NCBI RefSeq assembly: GCF_001426755.1
Contig: NZ_LMFJ01000001.1
Span: 42,634-106,633, forward strand
DNA: 64,000 nucleotides
Reading direction: 5' to 3'
From: Aeromicrobium sp. Root495
GTDB lineage: Bacteria > Actinomycetota > Actinomycetes > Propionibacteriales > Nocardioidaceae
A program made the position numbers and the translations under genes. The notes beneath the pieces were generated by a model, which ran no database searches, was not told where the DNA came from, and worked only from the letters and a program-made list of their open reading frames with translations. Positions 27,328 to 34,603 of this stretch are shown piece by piece. How positions within the stretch are numbered: position 1 is the first letter of the stretch; every line of letters starts with the position of its first letter.

Positions 27328-28392
27328 GTGGACCTCATGCCTCGCTTCCCGCGCGACCTCGGAGCCGCTGCGGCGAACCTGGGGGACAAGGTGCGCCGCA
27401 GGCCCATCGCCGACCTCCGCCCCATGCCCCGCACCCGCATCGAGCGCACCGAGCACGCCACGCTCTACCGCTACGACTCCGCGCCCGGGGTCACGACGCA
27501 CGGCCGGCCGCTGCTCCTCGTGCCGCCGCTCGCCGCGCCGGCCCTCGCGTTCGACCTGCGCCGTGGCGGGAGCGTCGTCGAGTACTTCGTGCAGCAGGGC
27601 CGCACGGTCTACCTCGTCGACTACGGGCCGGTGAACTTCCGCCACAAGGACCTCGGCATCGAGCACTGGGTCGACACCGTGATCCCGGCCGCGGTCGAGA
27701 CGGCGGTGGAGCACTCCGGCGCCGACTCGGTGCACCTCGCCGGCTGGAGCCTGGGCGGCATCTTCACGATGTTCACCACGGCGGCACACCCGCTGCTGCC
27801 CATCGCCTCGGCCACCGCCGTGGCCAGCCCGTTCGACCTCCGGGCCGTGCCGCTGCTCGCCCTCGCGAGGCCTCTCGACGCCGTGGGCGGTCAGCTGGTC
27901 GGCGCCACGTACCGCACGCTGGGCGGCGTGCCGGCGCCCCTCACGCGTCTGGGCTTCCAGCTCTCGGCCTTCGACAAGTACCTCACCAAGCCGGTCTCGA
28001 TGCTCATGCACGCCGACGACCGCGACTTCCTCGCCCAGCTGGAGGGCGTGGACCGGTTCATGTCCAACATGTACGCCTACCCGGGCCGCACGTTCGGGCA
28101 GCTCTACCACGTGATCATGCGCAGCAACGAGTTCGCGACGGGCGCCATGGAGCTGGGCGGACGCTCGGTCCGGCTCGCCGCCGTCGACAAGCCGGTGTGC
28201 GTCGTGGCCGGGCTCAACGACACCTTGGCCCCGCTCAAGGCCGTCCGGCACCTCGTGGACCTGCTCACCGGCTCGCCCGACGTCCAGCTCGTCCAGGCGC
28301 CGGGAGGTCATCTCGGCGTGCTCTCGGGCCGGGGCGCCCGCCGCACCACGTGGCCCGCCATCGAGGGCTTCCTCGCCCGTCACGACGCCTAG
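27328..28392 (+). CDS. Alpha/beta-fold hydrolase, polyhydroxyalkanoate-synthase-like
   Basis: A 354-residue alpha/beta hydrolase with overall resemblance to PhaC-type proteins: RPLLLVPPLAAPALAFDLRRGGSVVEYFVQQGRTVYLVDYG, the nucleophile elbow GWSLGG with Ser141, and KPVCVVAGLNDTLAPLKAVRHL with PGGHLGVLSGRGAR supplying the Asp and His. True PHA synthases have Cys in the elbow; the Ser here points to an esterase, lipase or depolymerase-like role. GTG start, with GAGGAT 6 nt upstream that may be a weak -10 box. Confidence 0.85.
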   Translation: MDLMPRFPRDLGAAAANLGDKVRRRPIADLRPMPRTRIERTEHATLYRYDSAPGVTTHGRPLLLVPPLAAPALAFDLRRGGSVVEYFVQQGRTVYLVDYGPVNFRHKDLGIEHWVDTVIPAAVETAVEHSGADSVHLAGWSLGGIFTMFTTAAHPLLPIASATAVASPFDLRAVPLLALARPLDAVGGQLVGATYRTLGGVPAPLTRLGFQLSAFDKYLTKPVSMLMHADDRDFLAQLEGVDRFMSNMYAYPGRTFGQLYHVIMRSNEFATGAMELGGRSVRLAAVDKPVCVVAGLNDTLAPLKAVRHLVDLLTGSPDVQLVQAPGGHLGVLSGRGARRTTWPAIEGFLARHDA

Positions 28393-28446
28393 GCGGTCCG
28401 CAGATCTTGCCGGCGGGGCGGCGTCGGGCGGGGCTAGGCTGGGACC

Positions 28447-29310
28447 GTGCCCGAGATGCCGGAGGTCGACGCGCTCGTCGGATTCCTGCGCGAGAAGCTC
28501 GACGGAGCGGTGCTCGTGGAGGTGGAGCCGGCGTCGTTCGCCGTGCTCAAGACGTTCGACCCGCCCGTGTCGGCCTTCGCGGGCCTGCAGGTCACCGACG
28601 TCACGCGGCACGGCAAGTTCATCGACATCGACGTCGACGGGCTCCACCTCGTGATCCACCTCGCCAAGGCGGGCTGGCTCCGGTGGTCGGAGAACCTCGC
28701 GGACAAGCGGCTCAAGATCGGCAACGGTCCCATCGCGGCGCGGGTCCGCTTCGACGTCGGCGACGGACCCAAGACGGGTTTCGACGTCACGGAGGCGGGC
28801 ACCCGCAAGGGCCTGGCCATCTACGCCGTGCGCGACCCGCAGGACGTCCCGGGCATCGCCGCGCTCGGCCCGGACCCGTTGGCCGACGGCTTCGAGCTCC
28901 GACCGCTGCTCGAGGGCCGACGCATGCAGGTGAAGCGGTTCCTGCGCGACCAGAAGATCCTCGCGGGCATCGGCAACGCGTACAGCGACGAGATCCTGCA
29001 CGCGGCCAGGATGTCCCCGTTCGCCCTGGCCTCCGAGCTCGCCGACGACGAGGTGGCGCGGCTCCAGGCTGCGATCCACGACGTCCTCACCGAGGCCATG
29101 GCCGAGGCTGCGGGCAAGCCTGCGTCCGAGCTGAAGGACAGCAAGCGCACCCGCATGCGTGTCCACGGACGCACGGGCGAGGCCTGCCCCGTCTGCGGCG
29201 ACACCGTGGCCGAGGTGGTCTACGCCGACTCCTCGCTGCAGTACTGCCCCACCTGCCAGACCGGTGGAAAGGCGCTCAAGGACCGCAGCACGAGCAAGTT
29301 CCTCAAGTGA
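28447..29310 (+). CDS. Fpg/Nei family DNA glycosylase
   Basis: A 287-residue base-excision repair glycosylase/AP lyase. The N-terminus MPEMPEVDALV provides the catalytic Pro2-Glu3; RHGKFIDIDVDGLHLVIHLAKAGWLRW, the helix-two-turn-helix IGNAYSDEILHAARMSPF, and a C-terminal zinc finger with Cys247, Cys250, Cys267 and Cys270 follow. It removes oxidised bases; whether it prefers 8-oxoguanine or pyrimidines cannot be told. TAGGCT at 28435-28440 lies 6 nt before the GTG, so the start is likely leaderless, which fits the fixed catalytic N-terminus. Confidence 0.93.
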   Translation: MPEMPEVDALVGFLREKLDGAVLVEVEPASFAVLKTFDPPVSAFAGLQVTDVTRHGKFIDIDVDGLHLVIHLAKAGWLRWSENLADKRLKIGNGPIAARVRFDVGDGPKTGFDVTEAGTRKGLAIYAVRDPQDVPGIAALGPDPLADGFELRPLLEGRRMQVKRFLRDQKILAGIGNAYSDEILHAARMSPFALASELADDEVARLQAAIHDVLTEAMAEAAGKPASELKDSKRTRMRVHGRTGEACPVCGDTVAEVVYADSSLQYCPTCQTGGKALKDRSTSKFLK

Positions 29311-29358
29311 GCCACGCGGTGTAGCAGAGTGCTACGCTTGCCGTCAGGAGGCTCTGCC

Positions 29359-29721
29359 ATGGCGACACCGATGCGCATCGAGAACGACCTGTACGACGCT
29401 GCCAAGGCAGTCGGCGCGGTGATGAGCCGCAGCGCTGCGCAGCAGCTCAACCACTGGGCGCGGATCGGCCGGGAGCTCGAGGCCTCCGGCGCCGTGAGTC
29501 ACCGCGACGTCGGACGGGTCCTTGCGGGTCTCAAGCCCTACGACGACCTCAACGGCCAGGAGCAGGCGCTGGTCCGCGCGGAGTGGGTCGAGCGCATCGC
29601 CGAGTCTCGCGAGGAGCTCGACTTCGCCGCCGAGTACGAGGCGGCCGGGATCACAGGCTGGGTCGAGGCCGATGCAGCCGGCGTCACCGTCGTGCACGGC
29701 TCGGCAGCCTCCGAGGAGTGA
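29359..29721 (+). CDS. ParD-like antitoxin
   Basis: A 120-residue protein. Its first 50 residues (PMRIENDLYDAAKAVGAVMSRSAAQQLNHWARIGRELEASG) match the ParD-like antitoxin family with a ribbon-helix-helix-like DNA-binding part; the acidic rest should bind the toxin. TACGCT at 29332-29337 is a likely -10 box and AGGAGG precedes the ATG. The stop overlaps the zeta toxin start (GTGA). The tight antitoxin-first order is that of a type II module. Confidence 0.82.
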   Translation: MATPMRIENDLYDAAKAVGAVMSRSAAQQLNHWARIGRELEASGAVSHRDVGRVLAGLKPYDDLNGQEQALVRAEWVERIAESREELDFAAEYEAAGITGWVEADAAGVTVVHGSAASEE

Positions 29722-30317
29722 CCGAGCCCCTGCCACCGGGCGCCCCGCCGTCCGCCCCCGTCCTCCACCTGCTGGCCGGACCCAACGGGTCGGGGAAGAG
29801 CGCCTACGCCGAGCGCGTCCTGGAGCCTCGGACGCACCTGCCGTTCGTCAACGCCGACGTCATCGCCGCCCGTCTCTGGCCCGACGACGCCGAGTCCCAC
29901 GCGTACGACGCCTCCCAGCTGGCCGCGGAGGAACGCGACCGGCTGCTCGCGGCGCGGTCGTCATTCATCACCGAGACCGTCTTCAGCCACCCCAGCAAGG
30001 TCGACCTGGTGCGGCGCGCCCTGGCCGCCGGGTACCTGGTGGAGCTGCACGTCGTGCTCGTGCCGGAGGGCACGTCGGTGGCCCGGGTCGGCTTCCGCGT
30101 GGCCCGCGGCGGGCACTCGGTGCCGGAGCGCAAGATCCGGGAGCGGTACGAACGGCTCTGGTCGCTCGTGGCCCTGGCCCGCGACCTCGCCACCTCCACG
30201 ACGTTCTACGACAACACCAGCGCGCGGGACCCCTACCGCGTCGTCGCGGTCTACGAGGCGGGCGTGCTCGTGAGCCCGGCGCGCTGGCCCGCCTGGACCC
30301 CGTCCGCCCTCCTCTGA
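29718..30317 (+). CDS. Zeta-toxin family kinase
   Basis: A 199-residue P-loop protein: LLAGPNGSGKSAYAERVL with Walker A at residues 21-28, FVNADVIAARLWP, SSFITETVFSHPSKVDLVRRALAAGYLVELHVVLV, and RVARGGHSVPERKIRERYERLW, the usual zeta signature. Family members phosphorylate UDP-N-acetylglucosamine or other nucleotide sugars and so block the cell wall. The partner is ParD-like rather than the usual epsilon antitoxin. The real start is GTG 29718; the frame is open far upstream inside the antitoxin gene. Confidence 0.85.
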   Translation: MTEPLPPGAPPSAPVLHLLAGPNGSGKSAYAERVLEPRTHLPFVNADVIAARLWPDDAESHAYDASQLAAEERDRLLAARSSFITETVFSHPSKVDLVRRALAAGYLVELHVVLVPEGTSVARVGFRVARGGHSVPERKIRERYERLWSLVALARDLATSTTFYDNTSARDPYRVVAVYEAGVLVSPARWPAWTPSALL

Positions 30318-30335
30318 CCCCCCCAACCCCCGCGA

Positions 30336-30407
30336 GTGGCGCAAAAGGGCACTTTCGAGACGGCGTGTCGGACCAATGTGCGCCAGTCGGGACCCACTCT
30401 GCGCCAC
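30336..30407. repeat. Three TGGCGCA-type motifs in a convergent gap
   Basis: GTGGCGCA at 30336-30343 is matched in reverse by TGCGCCA at 30379-30385 and TGCGCCAC at 30400-30407. The gap separates the convergent zeta and EamA genes. The outer pair could form an 8-bp stem over a 56-nt loop, too long for a good terminator. Confidence 0.35.
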
Positions 30408-30425
30408 CCGATGCGTGGCGGCGGG

Positions 30426-31253
30426 TCAGGCCAGGGCGACGAGGGTGACGGCGGCAGCGGCGAGGGCGAGGCCGACGCCCTGCCACGCCTGGATCCGCTC
30501 CTTCAGGACGAGCGAGGCGAGGAGCACCGTCGAGGCGGGGTAGAGCGCGGAGATCACGGCGACGACCGAGAGCAGGCCGTGGTGGGTCGCGAAGAGGAAG
30601 CAGCCCGTGGCTGCGGCGCCGAGCGGTCCCATGAGGACGGCGCGGTAGGCGGCCCGGTCGCGGGGGACCCAGGCCTGTCGGAACGACACCGCCGTCAGGA
30701 TGATCGCACCCACGGACACGAGCTGTGTGAGCGCGAGGGGCAGGATGCCGGCGTCCTCCCCGATCCGCCCCAGGCAGGCGAAGAGCAGGCCGAACCCGAG
30801 GCCGGCCAGGATCCCGTCGACGACGCCGCCGCGGTGCGACGGGTCCTCCTCCGTGACCAGGGAGATCAGCCAGATGGCTGGGAAGGCGCACACGACACCG
30901 AAGACGGCGAGGGTCGACGGCCGGTCGCCGGTGGCGACTCCCACGACGACGGGCAGCAGCGCCGTGCCGACGGCGGACAGCGGTGCCACGACGCCCATGC
31001 GCGCGCCCGCGAGACCGCGGTAGAGGAAGGCCGTGCCGATCCCGCCGCCGACACCTGCTGCGGCGGCCCAGGCCCAGTCCTGGCCGGTGACCGTCCCGCC
31101 GATGAGGAGGCCCACCACGAGGTTGGCCACGGTGGAGGACGACTGGCCGACGACGCCCACCTGCCACGGCCCCGACCGCTTGGAGAACAGGCCGCCCAGG
31201 AAGTCCGAGACGCCGTACGCGAGGGCGGAGAGCAAGGAGAGGACGACAGCCAC
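30426..31253 (-). CDS. EamA/DMT family transporter
   Basis: A 275-residue membrane protein with ten predicted helices in two five-helix halves, the drug/metabolite transporter fold: LSALAYGVSDFLGGLFSKRSG at the start and VVAVISALYPASTVLLASLVLKERIQAWQGVGLALAAAAVTLVAL at the end. It probably exports a small metabolite. The GTG at 31253 has TAGGCT 6 nt upstream on its strand, so it is leaderless and divergent from the next gene, with only 35 bp between the starts. Confidence 0.9.
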   Translation of the reverse strand: MAVVLSLLSALAYGVSDFLGGLFSKRSGPWQVGVVGQSSSTVANLVVGLLIGGTVTGQDWAWAAAAGVGGGIGTAFLYRGLAGARMGVVAPLSAVGTALLPVVVGVATGDRPSTLAVFGVVCAFPAIWLISLVTEEDPSHRGGVVDGILAGLGFGLLFACLGRIGEDAGILPLALTQLVSVGAIILTAVSFRQAWVPRDRAAYRAVLMGPLGAAATGCFLFATHHGLLSVVAVISALYPASTVLLASLVLKERIQAWQGVGLALAAAAVTLVALA

Positions 31254-31288
31254 AGCAGGAGCCTAGGGCGCTTGCCTAGAGTGGTGGC

Positions 31289-31912
31289 ATGGCAGGCAGG
31301 AAGTCGTGGGGAACGCGGGCGAACCGCGCCGTGGACGGTGTCACGTCGCGCGTCGACGGGCAGACCGAGCAGGCGGCGCAGCGGGCGACGCAGGTCATCG
31401 TGCTCGCCGCGCGCGTGCTGCGCTGGCCCACGCTCGCGCTGCTCGTCCTGCCGCTGCCCCTGATCATCACGGTGCTGGCGCTCGCACCCACCTTCGACGG
31501 ACCGGGGCGGTTCGTGGTGCTCGCCGTCGGCATCGCCATGGCGCTGGTCTCCGCCGCCTTCGCGGGGCGCAGGTACAAGGTCCTGAAGGCCGTCGAGGAC
31601 CCGGTCGGACTGGCCACGGAGCTGGGCATCGCCGTGAACCTGAGCGGCCGCGCCGACGAGACCCGGGGCGTGCTCGAGGCCGTCGCCGGTGGCGGGGGCT
31701 GGCGCGCGTTCTCCCGGCTCAAGGGCCTGTGGAGCGGCGTGGGCATGACGGGCCGCTGGATCGACGGGATCGGCGACCTGCCCCGGGCGCGCTACTTCCT
31801 GCCGCCCAAGATCGGCACCACCGTGACCGTCGTGGTGGCGGCCCTGTGGCTGCTCCCCGTCTCGTTCGTCGCGGCCGTCTTCACCATCATCGCGGCCGTC
31901 GCGCGCGCCTGA
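31289..31912 (+). CDS. Conserved hypothetical membrane protein
   Basis: A 207-residue protein with a basic N-terminus, two adjacent membrane helices (about residues 46-66 and 75-93), a soluble middle (LATELGIAVNLSGRADETRGVLEAV) and a C-terminal helix from about 177. I do not recognise the family. TAGAGT at 31277-31282 lies 6 nt before the ATG. It stands directly before the decapeptide-repeat gene and may be transcribed with it. Confidence 0.75.
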   Translation: MAGRKSWGTRANRAVDGVTSRVDGQTEQAAQRATQVIVLAARVLRWPTLALLVLPLPLIITVLALAPTFDGPGRFVVLAVGIAMALVSAAFAGRRYKVLKAVEDPVGLATELGIAVNLSGRADETRGVLEAVAGGGGWRAFSRLKGLWSGVGMTGRWIDGIGDLPRARYFLPPKIGTTVTVVVAALWLLPVSFVAAVFTIIAAVARA

Positions 31913-31948
31913 CCGGGCGCCGTTGCGGCCATACCGTGACAACGGCCG

Positions 31949-32794
31949 ATGGCATGGTCCATGCTGACCGGCATGAACCTCGTCGGTCTCGCCACCCTGC
32001 CGCTGCGCATCACGATCTCCGCCACGCGCACGACCCTGGCCCTCGGCCAGCTCGCGGCGCCGGACGGTCCCATCCTTCGCGAGGGCGGGTACGGCAGTCG
32101 CATCGGTGAGCTCATCGGCGAGGGCGGGCTCCTCGAGCAGGTGGCCAAGCTGCTGTCCGACGAGCACGGTGTGGTCGCGCTCGGCAACATGATCGCCGAC
32201 CTCACCGCCGACGACCGGCCGCTCGGCAAGGCGCTCGCGCGCGACGGTCTCGTCGACCGGATGGCCTCGGAGGAGGGGCCCTTCGTCCGGCTCCTCGAGG
32301 AGGGCGGTGCGTTGGACCGTGCGCTCTCCGAGGACGGCCCGCTCTACCGCTTCCTGGCGCCCGGCGGTGCGCTCGACAAGCTGCTCTCGCCGGAGGGCCC
32401 GCTCGAGCGGCTCCTTGTCGACGGCGGCCCCATCGACCGCATGCTCGCGCCCGACGGTCCGCTCGACCACCTGCTCGCTGCGGACGGCGCCGTCGAGCGC
32501 ATCCTCGAGCCGGGCGGCCTCCTGGAGCAGCTCGTCAAGGAGGAGGGGATGCTCGAGAAGCTCCTCCAGCCCGGCGGCACGCTCGACCAGCTCGTCGAGC
32601 TGGGCAACACCTTCGACCAGCTGCTGCCGCGCCTCGAGGCGCTGGGTGCCGCGATCCCCAACCTCAACTCCGCCGTCGCGATCCTCAGCGGAGCGGTCGA
32701 GCCGCTCGGCCACCTCGCCCAGCGGCTGCCCGGCGGACGTCGACGGACCCTGGCCGTCGGCTCCACCCCCGAGGCGGAGCCCTACGGCGACTGA
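31949..32794 (+). CDS. Decapeptide-repeat protein, unknown function
   Basis: A 281-residue protein dominated by a run of about fifteen 10-residue repeats from residue 80 to 229, consensus G-P/A-L-D/E-R-L-L-x-x-D/G; clear units include GPLERLLVDG, GPIDRMLAPD and GPLDHLLAAD. Hydrophobic positions 3, 6 and 7 recur with an acidic residue at 4, which fits a solenoid of short helices. The flanks are LATLPLRITISATRTTLALGQ before and a proline/glycine-rich tail after. I do not recognise the family. In-frame ATGs at 31961 and 31973 are other possible starts. Confidence 0.7.
   Translation: MAWSMLTGMNLVGLATLPLRITISATRTTLALGQLAAPDGPILREGGYGSRIGELIGEGGLLEQVAKLLSDEHGVVALGNMIADLTADDRPLGKALARDGLVDRMASEEGPFVRLLEEGGALDRALSEDGPLYRFLAPGGALDKLLSPEGPLERLLVDGGPIDRMLAPDGPLDHLLAADGAVERILEPGGLLEQLVKEEGMLEKLLQPGGTLDQLVELGNTFDQLLPRLEALGAAIPNLNSAVAILSGAVEPLGHLAQRLPGGRRRTLAVGSTPEAEPYGD
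32186..32635 (+). repeat. 30-bp tandem coding repeat (decapeptide units)
   Basis: Fifteen in-register 30-bp units inside the previous gene. The best conserved, at 32276-32635, encode twelve decapeptides beginning mostly Gly-Pro or Gly-Ala. Copies differ at many bases but keep the amino-acid pattern, so the array is old and under protein-level selection. Confidence 0.8.
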
Positions 32795-32844
32795 AGCGAG
32801 CAGGGCCGGGAACACGCTCGGCGTCGGCCGCGTTCTGACCTGAT

Positions 32845-33924
32845 GTGCCCCGACTCCTCGAGCCCCTGACCCTGCGCGGCGTCACCGCCCGCAACCGCAT
32901 CTGGCTGGCCCCGATGTGCCAGTACTCCGTGACGGAGCAGGACGGTGTGCCCACCGACTGGCACCTCGCCCACCTCGGCGCCCGTGCCACCGGCGGGTTC
33001 GGCCTGATCCTCACCGAGGCCACCGCCGTCGTCCCCGAGGGCCGGATCAGCCCCGAAGACACCGGCCTCTGGAACGACGACCAGGCCGACGCCTGGCGCC
33101 GCATCGTCGACTTCGTGCATGCCCAGGGCGTGCCGATCGGCGTGCAGCTGGCCCACGCAGGTCGCAAGGCGTCCACGTTCTCCCCGTTCGCGGGCGAGGA
33201 GGGCACGGTGCCCGAGGCCGACGGCGGATGGACCGCGGTCGCACCGTCGGCCGTCGCGTTCCCCGGCTACGACGAGCCGCGCGCCCTCACGCTCGACGAG
33301 GTCAAGGCGCTGCCGGGCCACTTCGCGGCCGCCGCCCGCCGCGCCGACGAGGCCGGTTTCGACGCCGTCGAGGTCCACGCCGCCCACGGGTACCTGCTCC
33401 ACGAGTTCTTGTCGCCGCTCTCCAACCGGCGGGACGACGAGTACGGCGGATCCTTCGAGAACCGGACCAGGATCGTCCTCGAGGTCGTCGACGCGGTGCG
33501 CGAGGCGTTCGACGACGAGAAGGTCGTCATCGTCAGGTTCTCCGCCAGCGACTGGCTCGACGACGGCTGGACGGTCGAGGAGACGGCCCGCCTGTCGGCC
33601 ACGCTCAAGACCCGCGGCGTCGACGTCGTCGACATCTCCTCCGGCGGACTGCTGCCCGCTCCCATCGAGGTCGGGCCCGGCTACCAGGTCCCGTTCGCCC
33701 GTGAGGTCCGCGCCACCTCGGGCCTCACCACCGGCGCGGTCGGCCTCATCACCGAGCCGGAGCAGGCCGAGCAGCTGCTCGTCGACGGTGCCGCCGACGT
33801 CGTGCTGCTCGCCCGCGTCGCCCTGCGCGAGCCGGCGTGGCCGCTGCGCGCGGCCCACGAGCTGGGAGTCCCCTGGCGTGAGGCGCCGTACCCCGAGCAG
33901 TACACGCGCGGCGCCTGGCACTGA
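32845..33924 (+). CDS. NADH:flavin oxidoreductase, YqjM-like ene-reductase
   Basis: Old-yellow-enzyme family FMN protein of 359 residues. It has the YqjM-type regulatory Cys in LAPMCQYSV, WHLAHLGARATGG, VQLAHAGRKAS, the substrate-binding pair in EVHAAHGYLLHEFLSPLSNRR, DEYGGSFENRTR, and GLITEPEQAEQLL near the C-terminus. It reduces activated C=C bonds with NADPH; the natural substrate is unknown. The start is GTG 32845 (MPRLLEPLTLRGVTARNR), typical of the family. Confidence 0.93.
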   Translation: MPRLLEPLTLRGVTARNRIWLAPMCQYSVTEQDGVPTDWHLAHLGARATGGFGLILTEATAVVPEGRISPEDTGLWNDDQADAWRRIVDFVHAQGVPIGVQLAHAGRKASTFSPFAGEEGTVPEADGGWTAVAPSAVAFPGYDEPRALTLDEVKALPGHFAAAARRADEAGFDAVEVHAAHGYLLHEFLSPLSNRRDDEYGGSFENRTRIVLEVVDAVREAFDDEKVVIVRFSASDWLDDGWTVEETARLSATLKTRGVDVVDISSGGLLPAPIEVGPGYQVPFAREVRATSGLTTGAVGLITEPEQAEQLLVDGAADVVLLARVALREPAWPLRAAHELGVPWREAPYPEQYTRGAWH

Positions 33925-33976
33925 CAGCTCCCATCGAGCCGAGACACCCAGGTGCTCGCGGCGGTAGCGTCTCGGC

Positions 33977-34537
33977 ATGAAGCCCTGCACGTACGAGGAG
34001 TTCGGTCGGCTGTTCTTCGAGGAAGCCGTGAGCAAGGAGCGCATCCTCGGTGTCGTGCAGGGCATGGCAGGCGCCCCCGTCGAGCTCGGTCCCATCGGCG
34101 TCGGGCCCGGCCGCGCGGCCGAGGCCACGGCCACCGGGCAGATGGGCGAGGCCTCGGCGGAGCGCCTCGACGGCGACATGATCCGCTACCGCGTCACCAT
34201 CCCCGTCTCGCTCGACTTCGAGGTGAACCTCCAGGTCGACAAGCACCGGTTCCACGGCGAGATGGTCATCCCGCTCCACATCCAGGCCCGCGCCACGGAG
34301 GACCTGAAGATCGTGATCGACATCGAGCCGCCCAAGGCCCGCGACGTGAAGCTGGACCTCAAGGCGTCCGGGCTGCGCGCGTCGATGCTCCAGAAGGTGG
34401 CCGGGATCGACGCGGAGGTGAAGCGGTTCGTCGTGAAGTACGTGGAGCGTGAGCTGGAGAAGCCCGAGGTGACCAAGACCCAGCTCGTCGACGTGGGGGC
34501 GAGCATCGAGGCCACGTGGGCGGGCATGGGCGCCTGA
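33977..34537 (+). CDS. Conserved hypothetical protein
   Basis: A 186-residue soluble protein with KPCTYEEFGRLFFEEAVSKERI at the start, a beta-rich middle (YRVTIPVSLDFEVNLQVDKHRFHGEMVIPLHIQARA) and a charged helical C-terminus (AEVKRFVVKYVERELEKPEV). I do not recognise a named domain; the middle looks like a lipid-binding or immunoglobulin-like sheet. TAGCGT at 33965-33970 lies 6 nt before the ATG. It lies just upstream of purL but purL has its own promoter. Confidence 0.75.
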   Translation: MKPCTYEEFGRLFFEEAVSKERILGVVQGMAGAPVELGPIGVGPGRAAEATATGQMGEASAERLDGDMIRYRVTIPVSLDFEVNLQVDKHRFHGEMVIPLHIQARATEDLKIVIDIEPPKARDVKLDLKASGLRASMLQKVAGIDAEVKRFVVKYVERELEKPEVTKTQLVDVGASIEATWAGMGA

Positions 34538-34591
34538 CCGTCCCCCGTGCTCGCGGCCCGGTGCAGATTCTTCCGCCGGGGCCCACGCCGG

Positions 34592-34597
34592 TAGGCT
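34592..34597 (+). promoter_or_regulatory. -10 box (TAGGCT) of purL
   Basis: TAGGCT ends 6 nt before the purL GTG, again the leaderless spacing. Confidence 0.55.
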
Positions 34598-34603
34598 GGC
34601 CCC

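Noticed and set aside
30336-30407. Terminator between the zeta toxin and EamA genes
   Set aside because: The only stem is 8 bp across a 56-nt loop with no T-run; kept as a repeat of low confidence.
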